Shown here: piece by piece, positions 7,940-14,423 of the stretch
Layout: the number at the start of each line of letters is the position of its first letter
Numbering within the stretch: position 1 is the stretch's first letter
NCBI GenBank assembly: GCA_043820045.1
Contig: JBDREF010000332.1
Coordinates: forward strand, 1 to 14,423
DNA from: JBDREF01 sp043820045
GTDB lineage: Bacteria > Planctomycetota > Phycisphaerae > Sedimentisphaerales > Anaerobacaceae
DNA: 14,423 nucleotides
Direction: 5' to 3'
Position numbers and translations under genes: made by a program
The notes under the pieces: model-generated
Databases searched by the model: none
Seen by the model: only the letters and a program-made list of their open reading frames with translations
Told to the model about the DNA's origin: nothing

Positions 7940-9334
7940 TTATTTCCCTTTGTGCTTCTCCCAATAGTCCGGGAAGAACTCTTTCGCCTTGGCCTCAAGC
8001 TCCTGATCGCTGATGGCGGTCAGACGGCCTTCCACATCGTACTGATCGATGACCCAGCGGGCCAGCTTGTGGATCCGGATTTTGTTGAGCCGGTCTTCGC
8101 CCTTGAGTCCGAAGAATTCGTTTAGCCAATGAGCCACACCGTCGGCGCCGCTCTTGTCGGTGATAGCGACGCGCGGGGGCCGGCCCAACAATTTTGTCGT
8201 GTCGAAGATGTTATATATCTGCTCATGCTGGCGAAGTCCGCCGGCGTGAATGCCCGCCCGGGTAGTGTTAAATGCTCTGCCCGCAAACGGATAATTATCG
8301 GGAATGGGCAAGCCGATGGATCGCATGTAATCTGCAAGCTCAGTAATAACCAGTGTGTTAATCCCGCAGAGGTCGCCTTTGAGAGCGATATACTCGAAGA
8401 TGGCGCTCTCCAGGGGCGGATTGCCGGTTCGCTCTCCGAAGCCGAAGAGTGTGGTATTGCTGAAGTCGCACCCGTACAGCCACGCCGTCGCGGCGTTTAC
8501 ATGCACCTTGTGGAAGTCGTTGTGCCCGTGCCATTCCAGCCTGTCGCTCGGCACCCCGCATTCTTGGTTCAGTTTGTAGATAAGCTTTGGGATACTCCTG
8601 GGCAACTCGGCCCCGGGATAGCTCACGCCGAAACCCATGGTGTCGCACAGGCGGATCTTCACGGACTGCTCGGGCGGTACCTGTTCGCTCATTTCCATCA
8701 GGCGGTCAATGAACGGCAGCACGAAGCCCTCGATATCCGCACGCGTGACGTCCTCCAGATGACAGCGCGGACGAACCCCCGCTTCGAACGCAGCGGCGAC
8801 GACTTCGCAGTAGCTGTCGATGCACTCTTTGCGGGTGCGGAATTTGAGCTTGTGAAATATGTGATAATCCGAGCAGCTCGTCAGCATGCCGGTCTCCTGC
8901 AAGCCTGCTTCCTTGACGAGCCGGAAGTCGCCTTTGACTGCTCTGATCCAGCCAGTGCATTCTGGAAACTTGTGTCCCAACGCGCGACAGCGGTCCAGGG
9001 TTTCGCGGTCGTTCTTTGTGTAGAGGAAGAACTCGGTCTGGCGGATCACGCCGTTTGGGCCGCTCAGCTTGGCCAGCAAGTCATAAATGTGCACCATCTG
9101 GTCGATGGTGTAGGGAGGCCGAGCCTGCTGTCCGTCTCGAAACGTCGTATCTGTAATCAGGATGGGTCTGTCCTTGACGGCCTCAAAGTCGAACTCGACC
9201 GGCTTGCCGTCGATATACTCGACTACCGGGCCTTCAAGACGAATCCTGGGAGGCAGATCATAAGGGAAGATATCTGCCAGGAGATTCGGCTCCTTTGCAT
9301 CTACGAGACGGTGCTTCTTTTTGACTTTACTCAT
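7940..9334 (-). CDS. Re-citrate synthase-like DRE-TIM metallolyase (isopropylmalate/homocitrate synthase family)
   Basis: This 464-residue enzyme belongs to the family that condenses acetyl-CoA with a 2-oxoacid. Catalytic Arg66 and metal ligand Asp67 are in DTTFRDGQQARPPYT, the metal-binding HGHND is at 269-273, and GFGERTGNPPLE follows. The pattern IRQTEFFLYTKNDRE, LTSCSDYHIF and the absence of the LeuA regulatory domain match the clade that includes Re-citrate synthase of Clostridium kluyveri and Desulfovibrio, often mislabelled histone-lysine methyltransferase in databases. That enzyme makes citrate from oxaloacetate and acetyl-CoA in anaerobes. Homocitrate or citramalate synthase remain possible. 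I choose the ATG at 9334, which has AAAGGA 7 bases upstream, over the in-frame ATG at 9349. It is the last gene of a three-gene operon, 37 bases after the acyl carrier protein. Confidence 0.75.
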   Translation of the reverse strand: MSKVKKKHRLVDAKEPNLLADIFPYDLPPRIRLEGPVVEYIDGKPVEFDFEAVKDRPILITDTTFRDGQQARPPYTIDQMVHIYDLLAKLSGPNGVIRQTEFFLYTKNDRETLDRCRALGHKFPECTGWIRAVKGDFRLVKEAGLQETGMLTSCSDYHIFHKLKFRTRKECIDSYCEVVAAAFEAGVRPRCHLEDVTRADIEGFVLPFIDRLMEMSEQVPPEQSVKIRLCDTMGFGVSYPGAELPRSIPKLIYKLNQECGVPSDRLEWHGHNDFHKVHVNAATAWLYGCDFSNTTLFGFGERTGNPPLESAIFEYIALKGDLCGINTLVITELADYMRSIGLPIPDNYPFAGRAFNTTRAGIHAGGLRQHEQIYNIFDTTKLLGRPPRVAITDKSGADGVAHWLNEFFGLKGEDRLNKIRIHKLARWVIDQYDVEGRLTAISDQELEAKAKEFFPDYWEKHKGK

Positions 9335-9371
9335 CGAAAGTCCTTTCATCTTCTTACTGTAACGAATTATC

Positions 9372-9629
9372 CTACTCTACATCCACTCCCTGGTCTTTGC
9401 AGACCTTCTTAATGAACTCAACCGCATCGCCTACAGTCTGGACGGAAAGGGCGGCATCCTCATCCATCTCAATGCCGAACTCCTCTTCGAACATCGCCAC
9501 CAGTTCGATGGACTGCACGCTCTCGGCGCCCAGATCGGCGGTGAAGTCGTCTTCGATATTGATTTCATCGGCGCTGAGTTTCAGGACCCTGGCGGTGATC
9601 GCCTTTACGCGTTCTTCTGCTGTTGCCAT
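9372..9629 (-). CDS. Acyl carrier protein
   Basis: An 85-residue acidic protein of the size and helical pattern of fatty-acid-type acyl carrier proteins. DLGAESVQSIELV contains the phosphopantetheine attachment Ser37, followed by FEEEFGIEM. The canonical DSL is ESV here, a mild variation. The start at 9629 has GAGGAG 8 bases upstream; the frame is open further upstream, but that part lies within the preceding gene and has no ACP similarity. It lies 23 bases after the GlmU-family gene and 37 before the Re-citrate-synthase-like gene, so it is co-transcribed with both. It may serve general fatty acid synthesis or be dedicated to a neighbour; the sequence does not decide. Confidence 0.93.
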   Translation of the reverse strand: MATAEERVKAITARVLKLSADEINIEDDFTADLGAESVQSIELVAMFEEEFGIEMDEDAALSVQTVGDAVEFIKKVCKDQGVDVE

Positions 9630-9652
9630 TGAATTTTCTCCTCTTTGTCGGT

Positions 9653-10933
9653 TTAAGTTAACAAAGTTCTGCGGCCCTTCTTTATGGCCGTATTCCGTAC
9701 CGGCGCTGTCATCTCGAAGACCGCATCCCACATCGCCTCGGCCGCCGCCGACCACTGGCATCCGCGCCGGTTCATGGCCGTCTTTGCCGTCTCATAGAGC
9801 CGGCCTTTGCCGAAACCCTTGGTTACTATTCCTTCTATGAACCAGCCGAACGACGGGATGTGCTTAGGCAGCGGCTTGCCGGTCGCCATTATAAGTGCCA
9901 TCGCCCCAACATACGAGCCCGTGTTCAACAGGGTGCCGATGGAAGTTTTCACGTGATCGCCTATTAGCGAGCCGACTTTCGTCGAACCGGTGTCGGTGGA
10001 GGATCGCCCGTCCAACATTACCGAGACGTTCGAGTAGTCGTTTTTCAGGTCGCTGTTGGTCGTCAGGGCTCCCAGGTTCACCCATTCACCGACGTAGCTG
10101 TGTCCGAGAAAGCCGTCGTGATATTTGTTTGAATATCCGTGTATGATCGATTCTTCGACCTCGCCCCCGATTCGGCAGAATGGTCCGATATAATTGCCCT
10201 CACGGCACTTAGCGCCCAACAGAATCGATTTCTTGCCGATGTAGCAGGGCCCCTCGATTCTGGTGAAAGGATGTATCTCGGCGCCCTCGTCGATATATAC
10301 CGGGCCGTGTTCGGCGTCGATTACCACCATTGGGTGCACTTTGACCCCGGGGGCTATATAGACGTCTTTCTTGCTGCCCCGGATCGCCATGGGTTGCTCC
10401 AAAGTTCCTTCAATTCCGCTCTGCCCGAGGGCGGCGAATTCCGCCGTCAGGTGCTTGCCATTGGCCAGTACGAGGTCCCACGTGTACTGCCATGTGGGCA
10501 GCTTGCATGAGACATTTGGCAAGCTCTTCCTGGCCGAGGCTGCGAATTCAGCGATGTTGCCGCCGGTGAGCCCGCCGATGTCGGCTTTGTCGATTCGGGC
10601 GTAAAGGATCTGCCCCTGCTCATCGGTGCCTATCCGGCTGCCGGTCTTGGTCGGAACTTCGAAACTCTCGGCCTTGATCAATGGATCGGCGATAAGCAGA
10701 TCGTCGCCGGCCAGAGTCGTCATGTCGTTCACGGGCCCATCTGTCTGCGTCCGATAAAACTCAGCCATATAATCCGGAACGAAGTACACAACGTCGTTTG
10801 GCTTGATTGTGGCGGTCAACTTCTCCTTCAGAGAGGTCATACCGCATTTAAGTTCCCAGAGTGGACGCCCCAGCGCCAAGGGATAGAAATTGCTTCTGAT
10901 ATCACGCAAACTGTCAACCAAAACCAACCGCAT
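9653..10933 (-). CDS. GlmU-family sugar-1-phosphate nucleotidyltransferase / acetyltransferase
   Basis: A 426-residue protein with two parts. The N-terminal part begins MRLVLVDSLRDIRSNFYPLA and resembles the alternative GlmU family of Bacteroidetes and planctomycetes (UDP-GlcNAc diphosphorylase / glucosamine-1-phosphate N-acetyltransferase type), not E. coli GlmU. From about residue 190 it has a left-handed beta-helix of hexapeptide repeats (VYIAPGVKVHPMVVID, VYIDEGAEIHPFTRIEG, CYIGKKSILLGAKCREGNYIG, SLIGDHVKTSIGTLLNTGSYVG). Likely role: a cytoplasmic step to an activated amino sugar for the cell envelope. The ATG at 10933 has AAGGAG 5 bases before it; the frame is open upstream to 11158 but shows no similarity there. 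It is the first gene of the operon. Exact substrate uncertain. Confidence 0.85.
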   Translation of the reverse strand: MRLVLVDSLRDIRSNFYPLALGRPLWELKCGMTSLKEKLTATIKPNDVVYFVPDYMAEFYRTQTDGPVNDMTTLAGDDLLIADPLIKAESFEVPTKTGSRIGTDEQGQILYARIDKADIGGLTGGNIAEFAASARKSLPNVSCKLPTWQYTWDLVLANGKHLTAEFAALGQSGIEGTLEQPMAIRGSKKDVYIAPGVKVHPMVVIDAEHGPVYIDEGAEIHPFTRIEGPCYIGKKSILLGAKCREGNYIGPFCRIGGEVEESIIHGYSNKYHDGFLGHSYVGEWVNLGALTTNSDLKNDYSNVSVMLDGRSSTDTGSTKVGSLIGDHVKTSIGTLLNTGSYVGAMALIMATGKPLPKHIPSFGWFIEGIVTKGFGKGRLYETAKTAMNRRGCQWSAAAEAMWDAVFEMTAPVRNTAIKKGRRTLLT

Positions 10934-11278
10934 CGAAGCTCCTTGGTTCTTTCCAGGCCAAAATCTATACAAAGCAAGGCATCTTGCACGGATGCCTTCC
11001 AACAAGCGCGGCGATTCTATCAGAAAGCCGAAGTTGCGTCCACAACAAAGGCTGCTCAAATTCAAAAATTTCCTGTTTGTGAGACTGTCTCCTGGAGGCT
11101 TGATTCGACGCAAATACCTATGCGGCAGCGTCGGCACACGGCTTTCTTGTGCTCTCATAAAATCTTACAATATAGTCAGATACGCCATTATCGGGCGTTC
11201 TGCGGAAGCAGAGTCTTTATTGTCCGCCTGCCGTGCTTCTCGCCTGCCGGAGGCTTCGATCCGATGCGCTCCTCGGTT
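10934..11278. other. Intergenic region, upstream of the GlmU-family operon
   Basis: No protein in either strand looks real in these 345 bases. They should hold the promoter of the minus-strand GlmU-family operon and the transcript end of the PhoD-like gene. AT-rich DNA around 11155-11185 (minus strand TATATT and TAAGAT) could include a -10 element, but I see no matching -35. A small hairpin is at 11199-11212, and a 9-base direct repeat CGCCTGCCG occurs twice between about 11225 and 11250. Confidence 0.5.
11199..11212 (+). other. Small hairpin with GGAA tetraloop
   Basis: TCTGC-GGAA-GCAGA forms a perfect 5-base stem with a GNRA-type loop on the plus strand, followed by a T-rich GTCTTTATT. It lies 67-80 bases beyond the stop of the minus-strand PhoD-like gene. 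It is too short, and on the minus strand lacks a T-run, to be called a terminator. Confidence 0.3.
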
Positions 11279-12763
11279 CTATTCTGCGGCCATGTGCTCC
11301 TCGTTGAGAATATCGCCGTCAACGCTGTAATGTCGAACCGTCAGTACGGGTTTGCCTTCGGGGCGGTCAACCGTTGCGGCGAGGAATCCGCCTACGACGT
11401 TCAGATAGCGGTGCTCGGGGCGCAGCATGTCGTTGCTCCAGCCGCCGGCATGTTTGTCGCTGGCTGGCCCCGACGAATATTCTCTCACGCCCGTTTCTTC
11501 GTTCACCGAGACGTATTGCCAGTGACGGTCGCCGCACATAACATAAATGTTCTTCTGTTCCGAGACGAACTTTCTAATCTCGTTGCCTTCGTGTTCAAAA
11601 TCCTTATTTGAGTGGTTGTCATGCTTGTTCGGTCGGTCAGGCCCCACTATAGGCGTGGGGCTGATCAGAATGCGAAATGTGGCGTCCGATTCCCTGACGG
11701 TGTGCTTGAACCACGCTTTTTGCTCTTTGCCCCAGATTGTCTTGTCGGGGCCATCGGGCATCGTATTGGGGCTGCGAACATCGCGCCCTTCGACCAGCCA
11801 TATCTGGAGGTCCTTTCCCCAGCGGAAGGTTCGCCATGTTCGCTCGCCCATCGGCACCTGCTCCAGGAATACGGCCTGGCCCTGCTCGAATGTGAAATCT
11901 CCCATAAATCTGGTCTTCCTGCCGGGCCAGCAGTCGTTCATCCATGTGTCGTGATCGTCCTTGATAAAGTAGCTGGAAACCTGACGATGAAATTCCACGT
12001 TGGTGGGGAGGCTGTACATGCGGGCCCAATGCCAGCGAGCTAACGGCAACGTCTTGGCCAGTTTGTCGTAGTAGAGGATATCGCCCGTGTGGACGAAGAA
12101 GCTCGGATCGAGTTTGAGCATGGCGGGGTAAATTTTGTACCCGCCGCCGGGAGCATCCTGGTCCGGATAGGCCTGGCCGGTTATGACTGTGAATACGACC
12201 CGTTCCGGTTTGTCGGGCCGCGGTGCCGTTCTGAGGCGGCCATCGACCTGACATGACGGCTTGTCTCCTGAGTCTGCCCTTGCCTGGACGCGCACCTGAT
12301 AACTTGCGTTTGCCTCAAGGCCTGTTAATTGGAACTGACAGGTGTAATCTCGTTTTGGATCTACCGCTCGCCAATCCGTGGCCGTCCAGTCGGGAGCACC
12401 TTCTACCCTGTAGAGTAGTCTGGCTTTGCCGGGCGCACCCGGTACGGCCCCTTCGATTGTCTCGATGTTTGAGCCCCCGGGAAATTCCACGACCGGAGGC
12501 CGATATTGCCTTCCGCCCCCGGCCTGCTCCGACAATGCGCCTGTTTTGGGGTCACGATACCGAACTTTCGGCATAGGCGCCGATGGTCCTACTCGCTGCG
12601 GATAGCGCGTCAGGCGGGTCCAGACAATTGCGGAATTGTCCGTGACTTCACCGATTTTAGTGCCGGTAGCCTGATAAGGCCCGCTCGAGAGAGCTGCGCC
12701 GCAGCCGCAGGTGAAAAGTAGAATGATTGTTAGTGCAGCCTTTGCAATGTTTCTTGCGATCAT
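11279..12763 (-). CDS. PhoD-like metallophosphatase, probable lipoprotein
   Basis: A 494-residue PhoD-family phosphatase (alkaline phosphatase D / phospholipase D type), which hydrolyses phosphate esters using a bimetal centre. Metal-site motifs are visible in order: HTGDILYYD with Asp228, KDDHDTW with Asp269-His271-Asp272, and CGDRHWQY with Asp412-His414. The N-terminal hydrophobic segment (residues 9-18) ends LLFTCGCG, so Cys19 or Cys21 may be lipidated. Residues about 30-180 look like the fibronectin-like N-terminal domain that precedes the catalytic part in this family. The start at 12763 has AAAGGA about 8 bases upstream, partly inside a hairpin. Likely envelope-attached phosphate scavenging; no pho-box is evident. 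Family very secure, substrate unknown. Confidence 0.92.
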   Translation of the reverse strand: MIARNIAKAALTIILLFTCGCGAALSSGPYQATGTKIGEVTDNSAIVWTRLTRYPQRVGPSAPMPKVRYRDPKTGALSEQAGGGRQYRPPVVEFPGGSNIETIEGAVPGAPGKARLLYRVEGAPDWTATDWRAVDPKRDYTCQFQLTGLEANASYQVRVQARADSGDKPSCQVDGRLRTAPRPDKPERVVFTVITGQAYPDQDAPGGGYKIYPAMLKLDPSFFVHTGDILYYDKLAKTLPLARWHWARMYSLPTNVEFHRQVSSYFIKDDHDTWMNDCWPGRKTRFMGDFTFEQGQAVFLEQVPMGERTWRTFRWGKDLQIWLVEGRDVRSPNTMPDGPDKTIWGKEQKAWFKHTVRESDATFRILISPTPIVGPDRPNKHDNHSNKDFEHEGNEIRKFVSEQKNIYVMCGDRHWQYVSVNEETGVREYSSGPASDKHAGGWSNDMLRPEHRYLNVVGGFLAATVDRPEGKPVLTVRHYSVDGDILNEEHMAAE

Positions 12764-12774
12764 CGGAATATCCT

Positions 12775-12800
12775 TTCAAATAGAAGATTTTTCTTTTGAA
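12775..12800 (-). promoter_or_regulatory. Hairpin overlapping the PhoD-like ribosome binding site
   Basis: On the minus strand TTCAAA-AGAA, a 5-base loop, then TTCT-A-TTTGAA pair as a 10-base stem with one bulged A. The right arm runs into the ribosome binding site (TTTGAAAGGA) of the PhoD-like gene, so folding of the leader could limit translation. The stem is AU-rich and weak; this is inference. Confidence 0.35.
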
Positions 12801-12838
12801 CGGGTCACACCCCTACGTATTTGAGCCGGCCGTTGGGG

Positions 12839-13072
12839 CTATTCTGCTTTCCACAGCTTCACCAGAAGTTCGTGCATTTGCAGGTCATGCTGCTTTAGTT
12901 CAGAACGAACAAACGGATAGAAATCGTTCGTTCCGAAAAACGCTTCGCTGCACTCGGCGAAGTACTCCTGGTAACTTTCCTTTGCCTCCACTGTATCAAA
13001 ACCGCCGCAAAAATAAAACCGTTTATATTGATTCGCAGGCCTGCTGTCCGTACCAGGGGGTAACACCGGCAT
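12839..13072 (-). pseudogene. C-terminal remnant of an ATLF-like (anthrax lethal factor-type) peptidase
   Basis: The last 50 or so residues of this minus-strand frame, including EYFAECSEAFFGTNDFYPFV and then RSELKQHDLQMHELLVKLW, read like the conserved C-terminal end of ATLF-domain metallopeptidases of planctomycetes, where EYFAE carries a zinc-site Glu. The upstream HExxH is absent: above about 13020 the similarity stops, and the plus-strand PD40 gene begins at 13183, so no room remains for the rest. An ATG at 13072 would give a 77-residue product but has no good ribosome binding site. I therefore call a gene remnant; a short functional protein is unlikely. Family recognition is from memory. 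Confidence 0.55.
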
Positions 13073-13182
13073 ATTGCTTTCTTGGAGCGTGAACGCTATT
13101 GTGCTGTTGCTATTGGCGCAAACAATGATACACTTTCCCGTTATGACGGCGCTGAATGTATGGTTAGGTGGAGCAAGGTAAT

Positions 13183-14289
13183 ATGCTGAGGCAATGCCGC
13201 GTCGGAAGAGAACGGCTGTTCGGGGCACGGGTCGCAACAATCATGGTTGCTCTTTTGATCCTGGGTGTAACCGATGAGGCTTTCTGCGGGCCGGCGGCTC
13301 AAAAAGAGCTGAGGGTGAAGAAGATGCCCTCTGCGCGGGAAGACTTGAATCTTAAAGACATACCTTTCAAGATTCTTTTTGAAACCTATCGCCGGACCGA
13401 CGGCAAGCAGAACTGGGAGCTGTACCAGATGAATGCGGACGGGTCCGATCAGATCAATCTCACGCAGACCCCCGACCAGGATGAGATGTATCCACACGCT
13501 TCCCCGGACGGTACGAAGATATGTTTCGTCATAGATGAAGAGATAGGCTCCGGCATGCTTCGAAATGTCTATTACATGAACATCGATGGAACGGAGCGGG
13601 TCAAAGTCGCCAGAAACGCCCGGCAGCCGTGCTGGAGTCCGGATGGCAAAAGCATAGCCTATCTCAAGGGTGAATATGAGCGTTACAGTACAAGAGAATA
13701 CGCGACCTCGGAACTGTTCATCTACGACCTGGAGACCGGCCGATACAGGCCGCATCCCAATACGGGGTTGCACCATATTTATGCAATCTGCTGGTCGCCC
13801 GACGGCAAGTGGTTTCTCGCTGCTATCCACGGGGGGATGGGCTACAGCGATACGATCCTTGCTATCGAAGCCGACGGGATGGGCGTGTTCGACATGATGC
13901 AATGGGGGGTCAAAGGGTGCAGGCCGGACATCAGCCGTGACGGCAAAAAGCTGACCTGGGGCGAGACCGACTGGGAATTGTGTCTGGCCGATATTGATTT
14001 TACGCCTCCGGTGCCGCGGGTCGATAATATACGAAAAGTCGTCAAGTGCCTGACTGCCGCGAAGGTTTATCATGTCGATATCTCGCCGGACAACAAGTAT
14101 ATCGTTTTTAGCTTCGGTCCTTTCGATGGAGGCCAGCAGGTGGGCGGCAGGGCGAGGGGCTGGAATATCTGCGTGAGCGATCTGTCGGGAAAATGGGTGA
14201 AAATCACCACCGATGGCAACCACAACAAGGAGCCAGACTGGGTGCCCATTCCGGCTGCAAGCGGACAACCGGCGGACAAATCGCCATAA
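13183..14289 (+). CDS. Secreted TolB-like PD40 beta-propeller protein
   Basis: A 368-residue protein with an N-terminal signal segment (hydrophobic about residues 18-32) and TolB/PD40-type blades: ASPDGTK (106-112), CWSPDGKS (150-157), CWSPDGKW (203-210), DISRDGKK (249-256) and DISPDNKY (299-306), ending in EPDWVP. Such propellers act as periplasmic binding or scaffold modules; no catalytic residues can be named. I choose the ATG at 13183, with GGTGGAG and AAGG upstream, over the GTG at 13168, which is part of that ribosome binding site. A weak promoter candidate is TTGCTA (13107-13112), 16 bases, TACACT (13129-13134). It is related in fold to the propeller of the haem protein at the left edge. 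No partner gene adjoins it. Function unknown. Confidence 0.85.
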   Translation: MLRQCRVGRERLFGARVATIMVALLILGVTDEAFCGPAAQKELRVKKMPSAREDLNLKDIPFKILFETYRRTDGKQNWELYQMNADGSDQINLTQTPDQDEMYPHASPDGTKICFVIDEEIGSGMLRNVYYMNIDGTERVKVARNARQPCWSPDGKSIAYLKGEYERYSTREYATSELFIYDLETGRYRPHPNTGLHHIYAICWSPDGKWFLAAIHGGMGYSDTILAIEADGMGVFDMMQWGVKGCRPDISRDGKKLTWGETDWELCLADIDFTPPVPRVDNIRKVVKCLTAAKVYHVDISPDNKYIVFSFGPFDGGQQVGGRARGWNICVSDLSGKWVKITTDGNHNKEPDWVPIPAASGQPADKSP

Positions 14290-14312
14290 GAGGACTTCCT
14301 GCGCGAGCTGAC

Positions 14313-14423
14313 TTATTCTTGCTTATGACTGTTGACTTTGTCGGCGTCGTAGGCAAGAATATGGGCATGAGCAAATATCGTGGCAAAAAGTCCAGCGAGG
14401 CCGGTCCTGTCCGATTCCCGGCT
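14313..14423 (-). CDS. Possible C-terminus of a membrane protein, cut by window edge
   Basis: A minus-strand frame is open from the right edge to a TAA at 14313, 37 codons, including a hydrophobic run GLAGLFATIFAHAHILAY that could be a final membrane helix followed by a charged tail. Codon choice resembles the neighbours. A plus-strand frame starting at the ATG at 14325 is also open to the edge and cannot be excluded, though it lacks a ribosome binding site. Too little is visible to name either. Confidence 0.25.
   Translation of the reverse strand, partial: SRESDRTGLAGLFATIFAHAHILAYDADKVNSHKQE

Noticed and set aside
8129..9412. 427-codon plus-strand open frame
   Set aside because: Antisense to the Re-citrate-synthase-like gene; no domain seen.
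13141..14268. 375-codon minus-strand open frame
   Set aside because: Antisense to the PD40 propeller gene, which has repeated SPDGK blades and a signal peptide.

Overview
The window looks like chromosomal DNA from a free-living, probably anaerobic, planctomycete of the Phycisphaerae/Sedimentisphaerales type. This is inferred from gene content: a large PD40/hydrazine-synthase-alpha-like haem protein, an ATLF-type peptidase remnant, a PhoD-like lipoprotein, a GlmU-family sugar nucleotidyltransferase and a Re-citrate-synthase-like enzyme. Oxygen-sensitive glycyl radical chemistry points to anaerobic life. No rRNA, tRNA, CRISPR array or complete mobile element is visible, and the taxonomy needs a protein search.

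Left part (1-5976). A long minus-strand gene runs off the left edge. It encodes a secreted protein with a beta-propeller-like middle and two CxxCH haem sites, related to HzsA-like proteins of non-anammox planctomycetes. It is divergent from a two-gene plus-strand operon: a radical-SAM activating enzyme with three predicted Fe-S clusters, followed 4 bases later by a glycyl radical enzyme (GRE). The GRE resembles trans-4-hydroxyproline dehydratase over its full length, but the Glu two residues after the catalytic Cys is replaced by Thr. The shared 209-base divergent region carries a perfect 7+5+7 inverted repeat, a plausible operator. This GRE pair is the best candidate here for undescribed chemistry.

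Middle (5977-7939). After a small imperfect inverted repeat comes an M2-like zinc metallopeptidase lipoprotein. The gap that follows holds a promoter-like sequence and a truncated start of a sodium:solute symporter gene.

Right-centre (7940-10933). A minus-strand operon reads GlmU-family nucleotidyl/acetyltransferase, acyl carrier protein, Re-citrate-synthase-like enzyme, with gaps of 23 and 37 bases and good ribosome binding sites.

Right end (10934-14423). A 345-base gap precedes (in map order) a minus-strand PhoD-like phosphatase lipoprotein. Then come the C-terminal remnant of an ATLF-type peptidase on the minus strand, a plus-strand secreted TolB/PD40 propeller protein, and an uncertain open frame at the edge. 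Two gene remnants in 14 kb suggest past rearrangement.
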